From Ampelomyces quisqualis (lineage: Eukaryota; Ascomycota; Dothideomycetes; Pleosporales; Phaeosphaeriaceae), in assembly GCA_018398575.1 (NCBI GenBank), contig JAGTXZ010000008.1, positions 744,001 to 808,000 of the forward strand: a stretch of DNA of 64,000 bases, given 5' to 3'. A program made the translations under genes and the position numbers. Positions 1 through 11,195 of this stretch are shown here, piece by piece (position 1 is the first letter of the stretch; every line of letters begins with the position of its first letter). The notes under the pieces were generated by a model. The model was not told the DNA's origin, ran no database searches, and saw nothing but the letters and a program-made list of their open reading frames with translations.

Positions 1-352
1 CGAAGATCTTGGGCGGGTGGCCGGGTAGTCCTCAGCCTTTTGCCCCGCTTTGTTACGCCCATGAAAAACCGGCATTGCCAAACGAGGAAGGTGCCTGAAG
101 ACGCAAAGCCCGAAATCGAGTAAGAAGTGAGATACAGTGTTAAAAAATGGGCGTTGGGCCATGTCAAGCTAGATATATATCAAGATTACCGTGCCTCAGG
201 CGTGCAGCCAGTGAAGCTTCGTAGGGGCTACGATTTGTATTCGACGAAGGGGTAGGCCGAACACATCAAGTGCACAACAAAAAGGTAAACTGCAAAATTG
301 ACGACGGGTAGCAGAAGGAAAATTCTCAGATTGTGTCATCTACAATCAAGTT
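1..352. other. 3' flank of the AA9 gene, no gene seen
   Basis: No open frame with protein-like composition is visible here. It is the downstream flank of the minus-strand AA9 gene, whose stop lies at 353-355. The left edge cuts the intergenic space, so a neighbour further left cannot be excluded. Confidence 0.5.
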
Positions 353-1343
353 CTAACCCGTCCATACAGCAGGCCCAGGTGCCTGGTAAGACCTAGTCTG
401 AAGTCGCGTCAGCCGTTGAAAGACAAATGTTGGGCAAGACGACTTACCGAGTAGATGTTGATTTTGATACCTGGATCGTTCGCGCTGTACGCGCCTGGAA
501 ACGAAACGAGGGGATTGGGTGTACTATTTCCTCCACCGGAAACACTGAGTTGTGCGCATGAGATGTAGACTAAAGGTAGGATGCGAGATCAGTGTGTGTC
601 CTCATAATTTGTGTAGTTACCTTGCTGCAGATGTATCAGGAACAATAATGGGACAAACATACTAGACAGTGTTAGCAATCGTCTATGAAGATAGGGTCGT
701 ACTCGTGCTTGCTACTCACCACTGTGCTCCTCCGGCATTGCTGGCCTGATGCAGGGCAATATGCTCGATCCTCAGCAAATAATCACCCGAGGGTAAGTTC
801 TCGGGGATATTCGCCGTAATACTCCCCTTATCTACACGTCGTCAGCGCATCCCACCACACCAAATCCTTCTACTCACTCAAACTCGCCCAGCTCAACCCC
901 CCATTCAGCACCTGCGCCGGCTCACTATACGTCTTGAACCACACCTGCCCCGCACCATCCCATGTCGCCGCTGTTTGTCCCGCGGGGACCTTGGCCATGT
1001 AAAACTGGATCGGGCCCTGGTGGAAGATATTCGGACTCGCAGTGAACGTAACACTGCCTCCAGCGCTAACTTTCTGGATATGAGGAGCACGCTGACCAGA
1101 GGCGGTGTAACATCGAATCTGCTCGGAAGAAACGTCACTGAGGCCGGCGTTGGAGTATTGGTTGACGGTTGTCCGCACGGTGGTCCATGAGCCGCTGCCG
1201 GTAGAGGGGAAGGTGTCTGAACACGCGAATTAGTGTGTGGCAAGTTGAGGCGAGAGAGGAGACATGCAGTGACGGGGCTGCAGCGCAGCGGCATTGATTG
1301 CCTCAGCGGCGAAGGCGACGCTGATGGCTGTGAAGAACTTCAT
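353..1343 (-). CDS. Secreted AA9 lytic polysaccharide monooxygenase, six-exon model
   Basis: Copper-dependent oxidative cleavage of cellulose or related glucans outside the cell is the known role of AA9 enzymes. My model has exons at 1274-1343, 878-1216, 720-831, 621-661, 448-569 and 353-397 (243 codons with stop). The first exon codes for a signal peptide (MKFFTAISVAFAA). The splice into exon 2 creates a His followed by TFPST, which would be the mature N-terminal His of the copper brace. Family marks follow in order: IRCY with the first disulfide Cys, HQGPIQFY with the second copper His, GDYLLRIEHIALHQ, then YISCAQ with the second Cys and QAPGPAVW at the C-terminus. Two points are odd. The first intron starts GTCACT, a weak donor. 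A 41-base exon (621-661) is needed to keep frame and inserts 14 hydrophobic residues just before YISCAQ, where family members have none. The family call is firm; exon 4 and the first donor are inferred. Confidence 0.88.
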
Positions 1344-2376
1344 GGTTGCGCGATGAATGGACTGGACTTCGAGACTTACAAATCTGTTTGAGCCTACGAG
1401 GCAGTAAAGTCCTCTTGTCTTATTATATACCACGCGATTCATGGCCTGCGTCAGTGAATGCCACGCTTGTCCTGGTGATAGATTGAACACTTTATGCGGT
1501 GGGAGTTTCGAGTGTTCCGAATGCGGTAATCTGATATTGCGAAACAATCTATATATCTGGGTTTTGATCACGCGAAGCCCGGCGCCTCGGCAATAGGCAT
1601 ACTGCCGGCTTTTTGAAGCTGATGCGCTGCAGGAAGTCTGCTCGCCTGTTCGAGTTGCACGTGTGGTACTATCAGGTCGAAAGACATAATGCTGTGAGAG
1701 AAACAAAGAGAATCAAGCAGGAGTGGCAGAGGAGAAATGATAGTTGATATGTGCTTCGCATAGCATTCCACTCATTCGAATCCGCGCCATCCATTGCATT
1801 CGTGAGCTTCTCTGGAGGCCGGAAAGCGATCTGAAGATGTCGATAGACGAGGCGCGATGTGATAAGCTCATGCATGACGAGGGCGACACGTCCGAGATAT
1901 CCGGTCCTTGAATGCGGCCCTGCCATCGTGATTGTGAATATAATCACCAGCTCAAAGCTGAGTCAACACCAGTCCAGAGCACTGCCAAACAGAAGCTGCC
2001 GGTCGCCTGGAGCCGTGACGCCCTTAGGTGGCTCACAGGTGGTTCAGCCCGCAAGCGACGTGGACGAAGCACATGTGCGCATACCAAGACTGCAGAAGGT
2101 GTGAAACATCAGAGTTCGGGATGACTGCGCGTCTCACGCATGCAATCTCTGTGTCGCTGTCCGAAATCGGTGAAACTGGCCTCCACAGCCTCGAAGATAG
2201 CCGCTTCTTCTTACTCATATGACGTGCTTGACAGCATCCAGTCCTTTGTCGAGCGCGTGCCAGTATTGCCGTCTCAAAACTCGTCGCAAGTTTGGTGTTT
2301 CGATCGTGTAGAGCCTCGGATTCCCTGATGACGATGCGCTCGATATGCTACCAGGCAAACAAAGCGTCTCTCGGCT
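1344..2376. other. Promoter side of AA9 gene and 3' side of NNF1, no gene seen
   Basis: About 1 kb upstream of the AA9 start and downstream of NNF1. The short open frames on both strands overlap each other and have no recognisable features. I see no coding sequence. Confidence 0.45.
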
Positions 2377-3097
2377 TCATGTCTTCATCCCAGTCTCGAG
2401 CTCCTTGACCTCCTTGCTCAATCCCTGCACGTCGTCTTGAGCCATTGTCTGCGCGCTGACTTCGAGATCCTGTATGGTATTCTCCAAGCCCCGAACCAAC
2501 GCTTCAATCTCCGCACGTTGTGCAGTAACGGTTGTAAGAAGCTGGGTGTTGGTTTGCTGTGTCTCGGATAGCTTGTTGCTCATGTCAGTAGCCTGCTGCT
2601 CGAGGAATGGCATGAGATGGGCGAGATGTATTTCCGAAGGCGAGAGAGTGTGCGGCCTGCGCGACTAGTCAGTCCTGCCATCGCTCCATCCATGTGTGTA
2701 GCACAACTCACGCCACAGGGGTTTCCACGGGTCCGCCGTTTGCGCCGACCTCTGCGCTCTTCTTCCTCAACTTGGCATCCTCGATGCACTGGTCCAGCGA
2801 GTTGAGCAGCTTCACGACGTTCCGCCTCTCCATGATGTCCTCAAAGTTTGTTTTCCAGGTCCGGTCTAGCTGACCCACAATCTGGCCTCGGAGGTTATCC
2901 AGCACCTCAGGGCTGTATTGGGCAGCAGTGGGAAAGCATGATGCAAAGTTCTTAGATGAGCATTTGTCTAGTGTCGCTTTGGAGGCTTGGTTGAAGACGT
3001 TGATGAGACCCTGCGCACGTGGGCCAGGCGCATCGGCGATGGGTGGGGCAGGTGTGGGAGACGGCGAGCGCGAAGCAGTGTCGGTAGCGCCAGGCAT
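2377..3097 (-). CDS. NNF1: Kinetochore MIND/Mis12 complex subunit Nnf1
   Basis: Nnf1 (PMF1 in animals) is one of four coiled-coil subunits of the MIND complex that links inner centromere proteins to the Ndc80 and KNL1 microtubule-binding parts of the kinetochore. Two exons, 2712-3097 and 2657-2711 as intron, then 2377-2656, give 221 residues. After a Ser/Pro-rich N-terminus comes the family core: RAQGLINVFNQASKATL, FASCFPT, then EDIMERRNVVKLLNSLD. The second exon opens with PHTLSPSEIHLAHL and runs into a heptad-rich helix to the end, as in known Nnf1 proteins. The start is the ATG before PGATDT; an in-frame GTG lies 13 codons upstream but adds nothing recognisable. The family call rests on remembered sequence pattern and length. 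Confidence 0.85.
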
Positions 3098-3392
3098 AAT
3101 GAAATATGAATGTTGGAGTATGCGCGACAGCACCAAGTCTGTAGTTGGGGACGAGCTGTTCGTGTCGGAGGCGTATGCACTCTGTGTTTACAAGTAAACG
3201 CGCTAATCCTTGCACGTGCTAGGGCGAATTCACTCAACCCCGCCTGGCAAGTTCCACACATCACGACTCGAATTTGACTTGACAACTAAACTTCAACTGA
3301 AGGATATTCTGATTCATTTTTCGCATAATGATGCGAGATGGTCTATCCAATGATGTGCATCCACAGTGCCTTGGTACCCGGTTTGTGATTCC

Positions 3393-4930
3393 CTACTGCC
3401 CCCGCCGGAATCTGGTACCTGTCCGACTACCACTAGGTGTAAACAAGCCATTGCTTTTGTAGCTGCCCACTTCTTTCAAAACATCGTTTTCCTTCAATAG
3501 AGGCGCTTGGAAGGTCATCGTTGGACGGGCTCTGGATGGCGTCCTTGTGTTGCAGGTTTTCTGTAGGTTGCGGTTGTGGTACCGAGACGGTCCTCGCTCA
3601 GTACACACGTCTGGGGTGAGCGGACTCAGCTGAATACCACCCTCTTCGAGGACTTCATGCCCCAAAGGACTTGTTTCGGTCTTGGCAACGAAAGAAGAGC
3701 GTGGCAGTGAGTGTTCAAGAATACCTCTGGACATGCGAGTATAACTTCCGTGGAGCGGGATTGCACTTTGATGGTTGGAGACGTGAGACATAGGCTTCTT
3801 CGTAACATTGGCGTGCCCGATAGCCATCGTACCATGTCCTTGGACGTCAGATGAAGAGGCCGTCGTCAGGTGCCGACCCTCGATGTCGCATACAAAGGGG
3901 TCACTTAGCTCTGCCATGACCAAACCTTTTTCCTGGTGTACATGTCGACTCTGTGAACTTTCTGTCCGAGATCTTCCAGTACGCCCGATATGGACCAGGA
4001 CATGATGCTCATCTGGGGTCGACGGACACTGCTCATTCAGTCCTTTCGAATCCTGGCTTTCCAAGCCTGACAAGGCGTGAAGCCATTCGTGGACCCTTTC
4101 GTTCATAGTGAAGCTGTGACCTCGCGCTCTAAGGTTGGTCGCAATGTAACCTGAATCGTCCGACCACGAACCCGATGAGCGATTCGAGGTACGTGGGAGA
4201 CTTGCGTGTGCTTCGCCCGCAGACGCTAGGACTCGAGAGAAGTTGTTTGAGAGGCATAATGATTTCGGACAACATTTCTTTGAGGGGCACGTGGCCTTGG
4301 ACTGCAGTGCCACACTCTTGTCTGGCGATCGATCAAGCGTAGGTAAGGCTTTTCGTGATATGTTCGGCAGCTGTGGGTACAATGCGGTCGGGGTGCTATG
4401 AAGCTCATGTTGACTGTGTCCAGCGGCCTCGAAGATCTGCTGCATGCGGGCGGTATGACCTGCACGAGCTGGCGACTGCAATAGAGCCGAGTCATACCTA
4501 CAGCGCCGAATACGAATGTTTGCAGTTCTGGTAGGCGACTCTGGTTGCTGTCCTGACCAGTTATGTAGCGCTGTGGTAACCTGTATACTATCGTTTCCGC
4601 GTTGGTCAAGATAGATGCCACCGTCCGGAGACAGTTCAGCTTCAGCAAGCTGGCTCGGGCCGCATGTTTGGTCGAGTGTAACAGGCGTACGAGGTCGGGT
4701 GCACGCCACTTCACCCGCGCCATGGAGGTGGATTGGGCCTGTGCCGCAACTCGTTCAGCAAGAGCCCTTGTGCGAGCTAGAGGACATACCTCCAGGTTGC
4801 TGGATGTCCAGCTTGTGGGATGTTAATTGTGAAGTAGAGCCCTCGGTAGCGGGGACGGCCTAAAACATGACTGAGCATCATTGTGACAATGACTTGTTCA
4901 ACATGAACCAACAAGGTCGGGACTAGCCAT
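3393..4930 (-). CDS. Unknown low-complexity protein, 477 residues, three-exon model
   Basis: I do not recognise this protein. The main open frame (3393-4738) has no ATG at its upstream end, so I looked for exons. A GTATGT donor at 4789 and a CAG acceptor join it to 4790-4859, which is closed upstream by a TTTTAG acceptor. An 18-base first exon (4913-4930, coding MASPDL) with donor GTTGGT restores phase. Total length is 478 codons. The same unusual GTTGGT donor occurs in the Zn2Cys6 gene of this window. The protein is Ser/Thr/Pro-rich, probably disordered and possibly nuclear. Distinctive stretches such as ERVHEWLHALSGLES and LSPLTPDVCTERGPSRYH near the C-terminus look conserved rather than random. 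No signal peptide or membrane span. The main exon is well supported by length and composition; the first exon is inferred. Confidence 0.55.
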
Positions 4931-7740
4931 ATGGCAGGCTGGTGAACAGGTGGTGGCTGTTCTTGTGCGACGAACAAGATGCGTGCGCAGGCGGGTAGAT
5001 GAGTCGTTCGCAGGCGATCAGTGGTGTCGATGGAGCATCTCTATTCAGCGGGGGTCACAGCATGTGCACTGCAGGCTGCAGCAGCCACACGGTGAGTTTG
5101 GTCGTGCAGCATCAACCGAGTCATTGCGCCTGCTCACCAAGCACGAGCAGCGACGTGCGTCGGTTGTAGAAAGTGGCGCAGGCTGTAGGGGGCGACGAAC
5201 GCGGCGCAGGCAAGAGTCTCAGTTGCACGTGTGCGAGCCTCGAGCCTCGAGGTGACATGGCTGCGATCCTGGTCCTTGGAACATGCTCCCGCCGTGGACG
5301 TCTTGCAGTAATTAGTGTACATGTCTGCAATGGTCTTCACAGTTCAATAAAAAGGAGGAGACGGTATGACGCACCGGGTCCACCAAGATGGCAATCCTAT
5401 GTAAGTACGGAGAGACGTTATTGCCCACCCCCTTAAGTTCTCCCAGTACGGAGTACTCCGTACGGATACCAAGTAGACAGCACATTGGCAAGGCGCCTCG
5501 TACATTGTAGCAATGATTCAAGGGAATGCTAGCGACGTCAACGCATTCTAGTGGAACCATGTTGCTGGACGTCAACGGCCGGGCGTTTCAGCCAGAGGGA
5601 GAGTTACTGTCGCAATAATCTGTGCAGACTCTAGACGCTAGAGCCGCGTCAGGTTGATTGCTTGCCCGGGCTGGTTACTGCTACCTTGAGCCTTGAGCCT
5701 TACTCCATAATCTCGTCTGTCACGGTCTTCGCAGGCCTACCACGTATTTCTGCCCGTTTGTATCGATTGCAGGAACCCAACCACCTGTCTCAGAAAGGCC
5801 AGGTGGCCGATGTACATCCTGTACGCCTCGTACCGACTCGTGGGTGACTGCAGGGTCTGCGCTCAAACCATACCAGCTCGGGCTGCATCGATAACCTTCA
5901 TCCCGGCTGTGGGTCGAGGGCGCTGGCTGACTCCTGAGTACTGAGAGATGGCTCGTTACAGTGACCAAGCCAAAAAGGCTATAGTTACTGTAACGTAACT
6001 GTTACCATACTACTCCGTATGTACTCCGTATTGCTGCCGCTGCTCTTGTCAGGCCTCATCTAGAATCCTAACCCCTAACGGGTAAGCCGACGTCAGCTTA
6101 GCCCCTGAGGGGGCACAGAGACGCCAAAGAGAATCAATCAATCCATTAATCAATCAGCCTGCCCTCGTTCTTATCGCAATAATTGACTCCGTAGTACTAA
6201 TATTAATCAGGCAGGTTAACACAATCATCAAGTACTTAGCCTGAGTTAGGCCGTGCACGCTCTGCTGTTACGCCAAGCCGTGACCGAATTCTGCGGGCTG
6301 TATTCACTGTATCGTACTCCGTAACGTAACTGTACTCGGGCCTCACAGCGACGTCGTTGTTATTGCAAGCAACAAGCCCGTGCGAAGTAACGGAAAAAAA
6401 CAGCGCTCAGGACTGACTGCAAGGGCCGGCTTGAACGAGCGTCGTACTCCACAGCTGATGAACCTTTCCTACCACTGTCGTACTGTCGCACTCCAGCGCG
6501 ACGGCCGGAATGCTCCTCCGCGATGCTCCTCACCTCGTGCTGGCACGGGAGTGCATACGTGCGCCCGCCGCCTGTCGCACCATGTCGTATCCAACGGCCC
6601 CAGCCAGAAAGAGGGCCCTGAGCCGGCCGCCTGCAAAGTGGCGTCTTCGCTGCATCCTGGGATTCATGAATCCTGGCATCCGTCGTTCCAGTCCGTGCTT
6701 GTGACGGGACCAGCGTCCTGGGCCCTGGCGTGTTCCACAATCAGCCCTGGCCGACTCCTCCAGTCTGCCACCGGGAGGCATCGTGTCACTGCTCCTGCGT
6801 TTCTTTCCACACTCTCGCTTTCCCGTCCCCTACGGATACAGGTCGCCAATTGTTTCTTTGCGGGCTTGACGCTCGTTTCGCAGGCCGTTTGCTTCATCTT
6901 CGTCCCAGTCACTCTTTTACCATTCTGTCTACACCGGACCCACCCTCCAACAACACCAAACACTCCCTTCAGACCTCCTGTCACCACTGGACTTTCGCAT
7001 GTCCCGCAATTTTCTCTTACGCATGCCGTTTGAGTTGTGACCAGCCAACGCTTAACATGTACGTCCGCCGCTCTCCTCTGAAACCCAATCTGGAAATCCA
7101 CTTGGTGGTGCTGCAACAGATGGCGTCGCAGACGTCCCAATCCTCGCTTGCACAAAGTCTTCTTTCTATTGTACTGCTTAGCATACACGATGCACTGCAT
7201 AACTGCCTGCATTTGTGTGTTCCTGACCCAAGGCAGAGAGCCCTTGCTGGCATGACCAGTCAGCACGTATCATGCGAGGGACGAAACTAATTGTGAAAGC
7301 GACAGACTGTAGTCTCTTCTGGAGGATACGTTCCGCACGACCCGCCTCAGAAGTCTTGTTCAGCTCTTCGCTGAGACAACTACGCGGGAGCCTTGACGAA
7401 GTAAGGCAGCATTGTGTTTCGCAACCGGTCTGGTCCTGTAGTTCCCCCACCTGCTGTGCCTGACGTGTACACTCTCCCATACGTCTTCACCGTCATCAGT
7501 GCTAGGACCAAATGCCGCTTGGAATCATTCAACAATTTACGATATTGTAGACGAGGTTGAAGACTGAGCGAAACCGACGAATTAGTGATTCAGGAGACAA
7601 TTCAGCGGTCGCATCGACTCAAGTCGCTCCCCGGACACACTTGACCATCTCGCGCAACAATTGTCGCAACAGAATCTCTGCTCTAAAGACTCGTGTCGGT
7701 CCTAAGACACACCCGCGATCGATATTGCTTCCTCCGCTTG
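4931..7740. other. 2.8 kb gene-free interval rich in TACTCCGTA motifs
   Basis: No protein-like frame or splice chain could be found. Short frames at 6380-7033, 6730-7290 and 6664-7266 overlap each other on both strands and look random. The interval holds a perfect 18-base palindrome at 5446-5463, copies of TACTCCGTA at 6011, 6022 and 6315, and several GTAACGTAAC-type short repeats around 5980-6330. The last several hundred bases probably include the promoter and leader of the gene starting at 7741. Confidence 0.5.
5446..5463. repeat. Perfect 18-base palindrome built on TACGGAGTA/TACTCCGTA
   Basis: The sequence GTACGGAGTACTCCGTAC is its own reverse complement. It contains the 9-mer TACGGAGTA and its reverse complement overlapping at the centre. 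The same 9-mer recurs elsewhere in the window, almost always between genes. Confidence 0.8.
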
Positions 7741-10284
7741 ATGAGTTACGATCAGAGAGGGCAGCCAGGCGGCGCACAAGAAACAGCGGAAGATGAGGAG
7801 GCGAGAAAGGGATCTGTCAAGGCGGCACGAAAGAGGCTACAAGCTGCGCAGATGCGAATGCAACTCCCTGACACCTCGAAAATTATCGGTCTTCCTCAAC
7901 GACCGAATCAACTGACATCCGGACAACCCTCTCGTAGCCGAGCCGAGGAGCAACAACAGAAGTCGTCGTCCTCTAGCAAGAGCTCGGAACCTAAGACGAT
8001 AACTCCACCAACACGGTGGCCTTTACCCAACGATGCAGCTGCCGGCTCAGGTCTGAGCCCAATGATACCGCCTCGCTCGCCGAAGAGATTACGTTCACCG
8101 CAGCAAGAAGTGCGGCCCCTTTCCGAAGAATATCCTATCCAACAACTCTCTCCGAGCTACCCTCAGCCAACGTCCACAGATCGTTTACAACCGACTTCGC
8201 CGGATTATCCACAATCCTCGCCAGTAGAAGACATGTTTTCCCCATCCACTTCCCGTGTATCTCGCCCACTCACTACTTCATCCTCTGCCTCAGAGGCTTC
8301 TTCGCTTGGGTCAATTCCTGACTTCCCTGTACCACAGCCGCCCATGCCACCGATTCCACAAACTCGGCGTATGTCTAGCCTTGGTCCACCACCTTCCTCT
8401 CGCAGAGGGCCTTCATCATACTATACCCAAATGTCTTATGTGTCACCGATCGCGGAGGAATCGGAAAGAAGTTCTAGCGCACTGCGGTCACGTCATGGAT
8501 CGTACGCATCTAGCAATGTTTTCCCGAACCACCACGACGATTTCTACGGGAACGATGACCCCTTCTCAGATGACGACTCAACAATAACCAGCGAGCGAGG
8601 AACGATTTCACCTGGAGATCAAGATGATCGACGAGGTCTTGTGCAGCAGTCACCCGCACTCGTACGGCAAGCCAGCCTGGGCAGGAGGACGAAACCCTCT
8701 CTCATGACCATCAAATCTGTAGACAGTCTGGGTGACCGCAAAGGCACCGCAAAGTCAAAGTCGGACGGCATGCGACCAGACGCAGCGGCGTACGGAACGA
8801 TTGACGGCCCTTCCTCCCCATCTGTTTCGACGACTCCGCTCAGAAATGTTCAGCTTGCTGCATCATTGTCTGAATCTAAATTATTAAACCAACCACCTCA
8901 GGATGAGGAGCATGCAACCGCTACTTTGGCCGACCGCGCTGGCATGCGCAGACCGCCACGACTCGACATGGATGCAGTGCGAGATGCCGAAGCGCGCGGA
9001 AGTTTGACTAGTCTTCCAGAACTGATACACAGGGCAACACGGCTCGCGGCGAATCTCGATCGCGGAAAGACAGCTAGCCGATTCGGACTAGACTTTTGGG
9101 AAGCTGGAGCGCCAGAGCCAAAAGACATCCGGCAATCTGGACTGTCCGATATGCTTGCTGCCTTTCCTCATCCTGGCCATGATACCCCGAACAGCCGCCC
9201 ATCCAGATGGGCATCACTTCGCGGCGAATCTCGAGCTGGCGCAACCGACTCGGCAATGACCAATGAGAAGCCCAAACGCCGTCGCAGGTGCTGTGGCATG
9301 CCCTGGTGGACATTTATCACGCTCTTGATTGTTCTCCTATTCATAATCGCCGCTGCTATCATCATCCCTGTTGTACTTGTTGTCATCCCGAACCAGAATA
9401 ACAATAGTGGTGCAGTCCAGGAAGGCCAAGGAAACAATGGCAATGGCAACAACAACAGCGGAAATGGTGACGGTGGTGGTGGAAACAGCCTTACTAGCAA
9501 TCGTCCGGCGCCAACTCTCGCCCCAGGTGTCAACCAGTGCGACGGCGTGATTACTTGTCAGAACGGCGGGATACCAATCTTGAACTCGGATCGAACTTGT
9601 AACTGCGTCTGTATCAATGGCTTCACAGGCAGCACGTGCACGACCAATGACGCAACTGGATGCACGACAACGAGCGTTAATGGTGCCGCTGACAATGCGA
9701 CCATGGGCACTGCCATATCACGCCTTCTCGGCAACACTGCAGTCGACTTCAGCGTTCCGCTTAACTCCACGCGCGTACTATCGCTGTTCTCGGAGCTATC
9801 CCTTAGCTGTGCTGTGCAGAATGCGCTCATAACTTTCAACGGCCTTGCCTCTCGGTCCGAGAAGCAAACTTCTCGCTCCGTCGATGTAGAAGACGCACCC
9901 GAGCCATCGCGATCACTCCCTTTCCTTCATAACCCGCAACCAGCACAGGCGCTTGACCGGGAAGTGAAACGACAAGCGATCGGCGCGCCTAGAGCTCCGG
10001 CAGGAGCAGCACAACCTAGTGCAACACCAACACCAACGCAACCAGTCTCTAGCAACGTGAAAGCCCTAGACTTTGCGCGTGTCGGAGTGTTGTTCGCTCT
10101 CCAAGAAACGGGCGAACTAAACGTTGCTGCAAAGGCACAAGAAAGCATACAGAGCTTTTTGACAAGCAACCGAAACGGCAATGCTGGTAGCAGCAACCTC
10201 AACTTAGGGCCTTTCAAGATGGACCTTGTCCAATTCACGCTAGTCTTCAACAATGGCACCACGATACGCGCTTCTTCACCATAA
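7741..10284 (+). CDS. Single-pass membrane glycoprotein with long Ser/Pro-rich cytosolic part and EGF-like domain
   Basis: An uninterrupted frame of 847 residues from the ATG at 7741; the frame extends 48 bases upstream but without an ATG. Residues 1 to about 515 are Ser/Pro/Arg-rich and probably disordered, with a short basic helix near residues 30-45. A Cys/Arg/Lys patch precedes one strong membrane span at about 519-548 (ITLLIVLLFIIAAAIII). Then comes an Asn/Gly-rich linker, an EGF-like module at about 600-634 with six Cys (CDGVITCQNGG, then NCVCINGF and STC), and a C-terminal domain of about 200 residues with several possible N-glycosylation sites. The positive patch on the N-terminal side suggests that the long N-terminus is cytosolic and the EGF-like part is outside or lumenal. 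Comparable EGF-bearing fungal glycoproteins exist but their function is not established. A wall- or surface-sensing role would be speculation. Confidence 0.8.
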   Translation: MSYDQRGQPGGAQETAEDEEARKGSVKAARKRLQAAQMRMQLPDTSKIIGLPQRPNQLTSGQPSRSRAEEQQQKSSSSSKSSEPKTITPPTRWPLPNDAAAGSGLSPMIPPRSPKRLRSPQQEVRPLSEEYPIQQLSPSYPQPTSTDRLQPTSPDYPQSSPVEDMFSPSTSRVSRPLTTSSSASEASSLGSIPDFPVPQPPMPPIPQTRRMSSLGPPPSSRRGPSSYYTQMSYVSPIAEESERSSSALRSRHGSYASSNVFPNHHDDFYGNDDPFSDDDSTITSERGTISPGDQDDRRGLVQQSPALVRQASLGRRTKPSLMTIKSVDSLGDRKGTAKSKSDGMRPDAAAYGTIDGPSSPSVSTTPLRNVQLAASLSESKLLNQPPQDEEHATATLADRAGMRRPPRLDMDAVRDAEARGSLTSLPELIHRATRLAANLDRGKTASRFGLDFWEAGAPEPKDIRQSGLSDMLAAFPHPGHDTPNSRPSRWASLRGESRAGATDSAMTNEKPKRRRRCCGMPWWTFITLLIVLLFIIAAAIIIPVVLVVIPNQNNNSGAVQEGQGNNGNGNNNSGNGDGGGGNSLTSNRPAPTLAPGVNQCDGVITCQNGGIPILNSDRTCNCVCINGFTGSTCTTNDATGCTTTSVNGAADNATMGTAISRLLGNTAVDFSVPLNSTRVLSLFSELSLSCAVQNALITFNGLASRSEKQTSRSVDVEDAPEPSRSLPFLHNPQPAQALDREVKRQAIGAPRAPAGAAQPSATPTPTQPVSSNVKALDFARVGVLFALQETGELNVAAKAQESIQSFLTSNRNGNAGSSNLNLGPFKMDLVQFTLVFNNGTTIRASSP

Positions 10285-11195
10285 GCTTACCGGCTTGCCC
10301 TCACCCTCTTGCTGCTGTTTACATTTTACTTCTATGTTTATAAACCCAACGATACCCCAACTCCTTGTCAAATCTATGTATCATACGGCCGGCGCGTCAA
10401 AAGCAGCGCAGCACAGGCGCGAGCGTTTGCATTTCTGTTCCTGTCATAACACATCTTATCATGCCTTGTATCTGTCTTGATGACAGCTAAGTATATGTCT
10501 AGACTGGTTCTAATGTTTATACTGTAGAGAATACCCATGCTGTGTTGGCTGTAAGAAGGATGTCCAGCTGGCGAGGACTTGGACCCAGAGCGGAACTCGA
10601 ACAGGAATGAAAAAATCGATCAAACAGTTCACACCTACTTCTATTCGCTTGTGCTGTACATCTTCCCCTATACACACCAAGCGCATCTTTTTCGTACCCA
10701 TCCTGGCTAACCTACCTGCCAGATTTTGATGTTCCTACCTCTCGCCGCCACACCCAGCCCGCTCCTGATTGGCCCAACCGCTACCTCCTTCACCATCAAT
10801 CTCCCTTTCACTTTGGTCCAAGCTGACCCACTCCAAGCCACCACCACGCTACAGAAAGCTCGCAGAAACGTCGGCAAGTAGGCGCTCTGACCCCCGCGGT
10901 CCGATCTATCCCGGATAAGTCATCACGAACTCTTGGCGCGTCCCGCTGGAGGTCTTAAAGCTTCCTCCGGCCACGCCCTCGAGTAGAATTTCACAGAATC
11001 GCCCTGCCTTGACTTGACCTGCTTTGAAGCTATTCAACACCAAAAGCGATCAGCCAGAGATCAACCACCTACCTGCGATTAGCAGTTTGTTCTTCGAACA
11101 TACCTCGCCTCTTCCTTCCTCTTTTGATCCTTCTACTCAAGTGGCTCGTCTCTACCTGAGCACTAAGTGCACAAGGCTTTTCGACGTCCGCCACC
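10285..11195. other. Intergenic: 3' flank of EGF-like gene and promoter of the next gene
   Basis: About 0.9 kb with only short unconvincing frames. The second half is C/T-rich, especially near 11090-11190 just before the start at 11196, as expected for a fungal promoter and leader. I see no RNA gene or repeat. Confidence 0.45.

Noticed and set aside
6063..6085. CCTAACCCCTAACGGG resembling telomere repeat
   Set aside because: Only two imperfect units inside ordinary intergenic DNA with genes on both sides; not a telomere.
6380..7033. 217-codon plus-strand frame and overlapping frames
   Set aside because: Several frames are open on both strands with random composition; no protein features.
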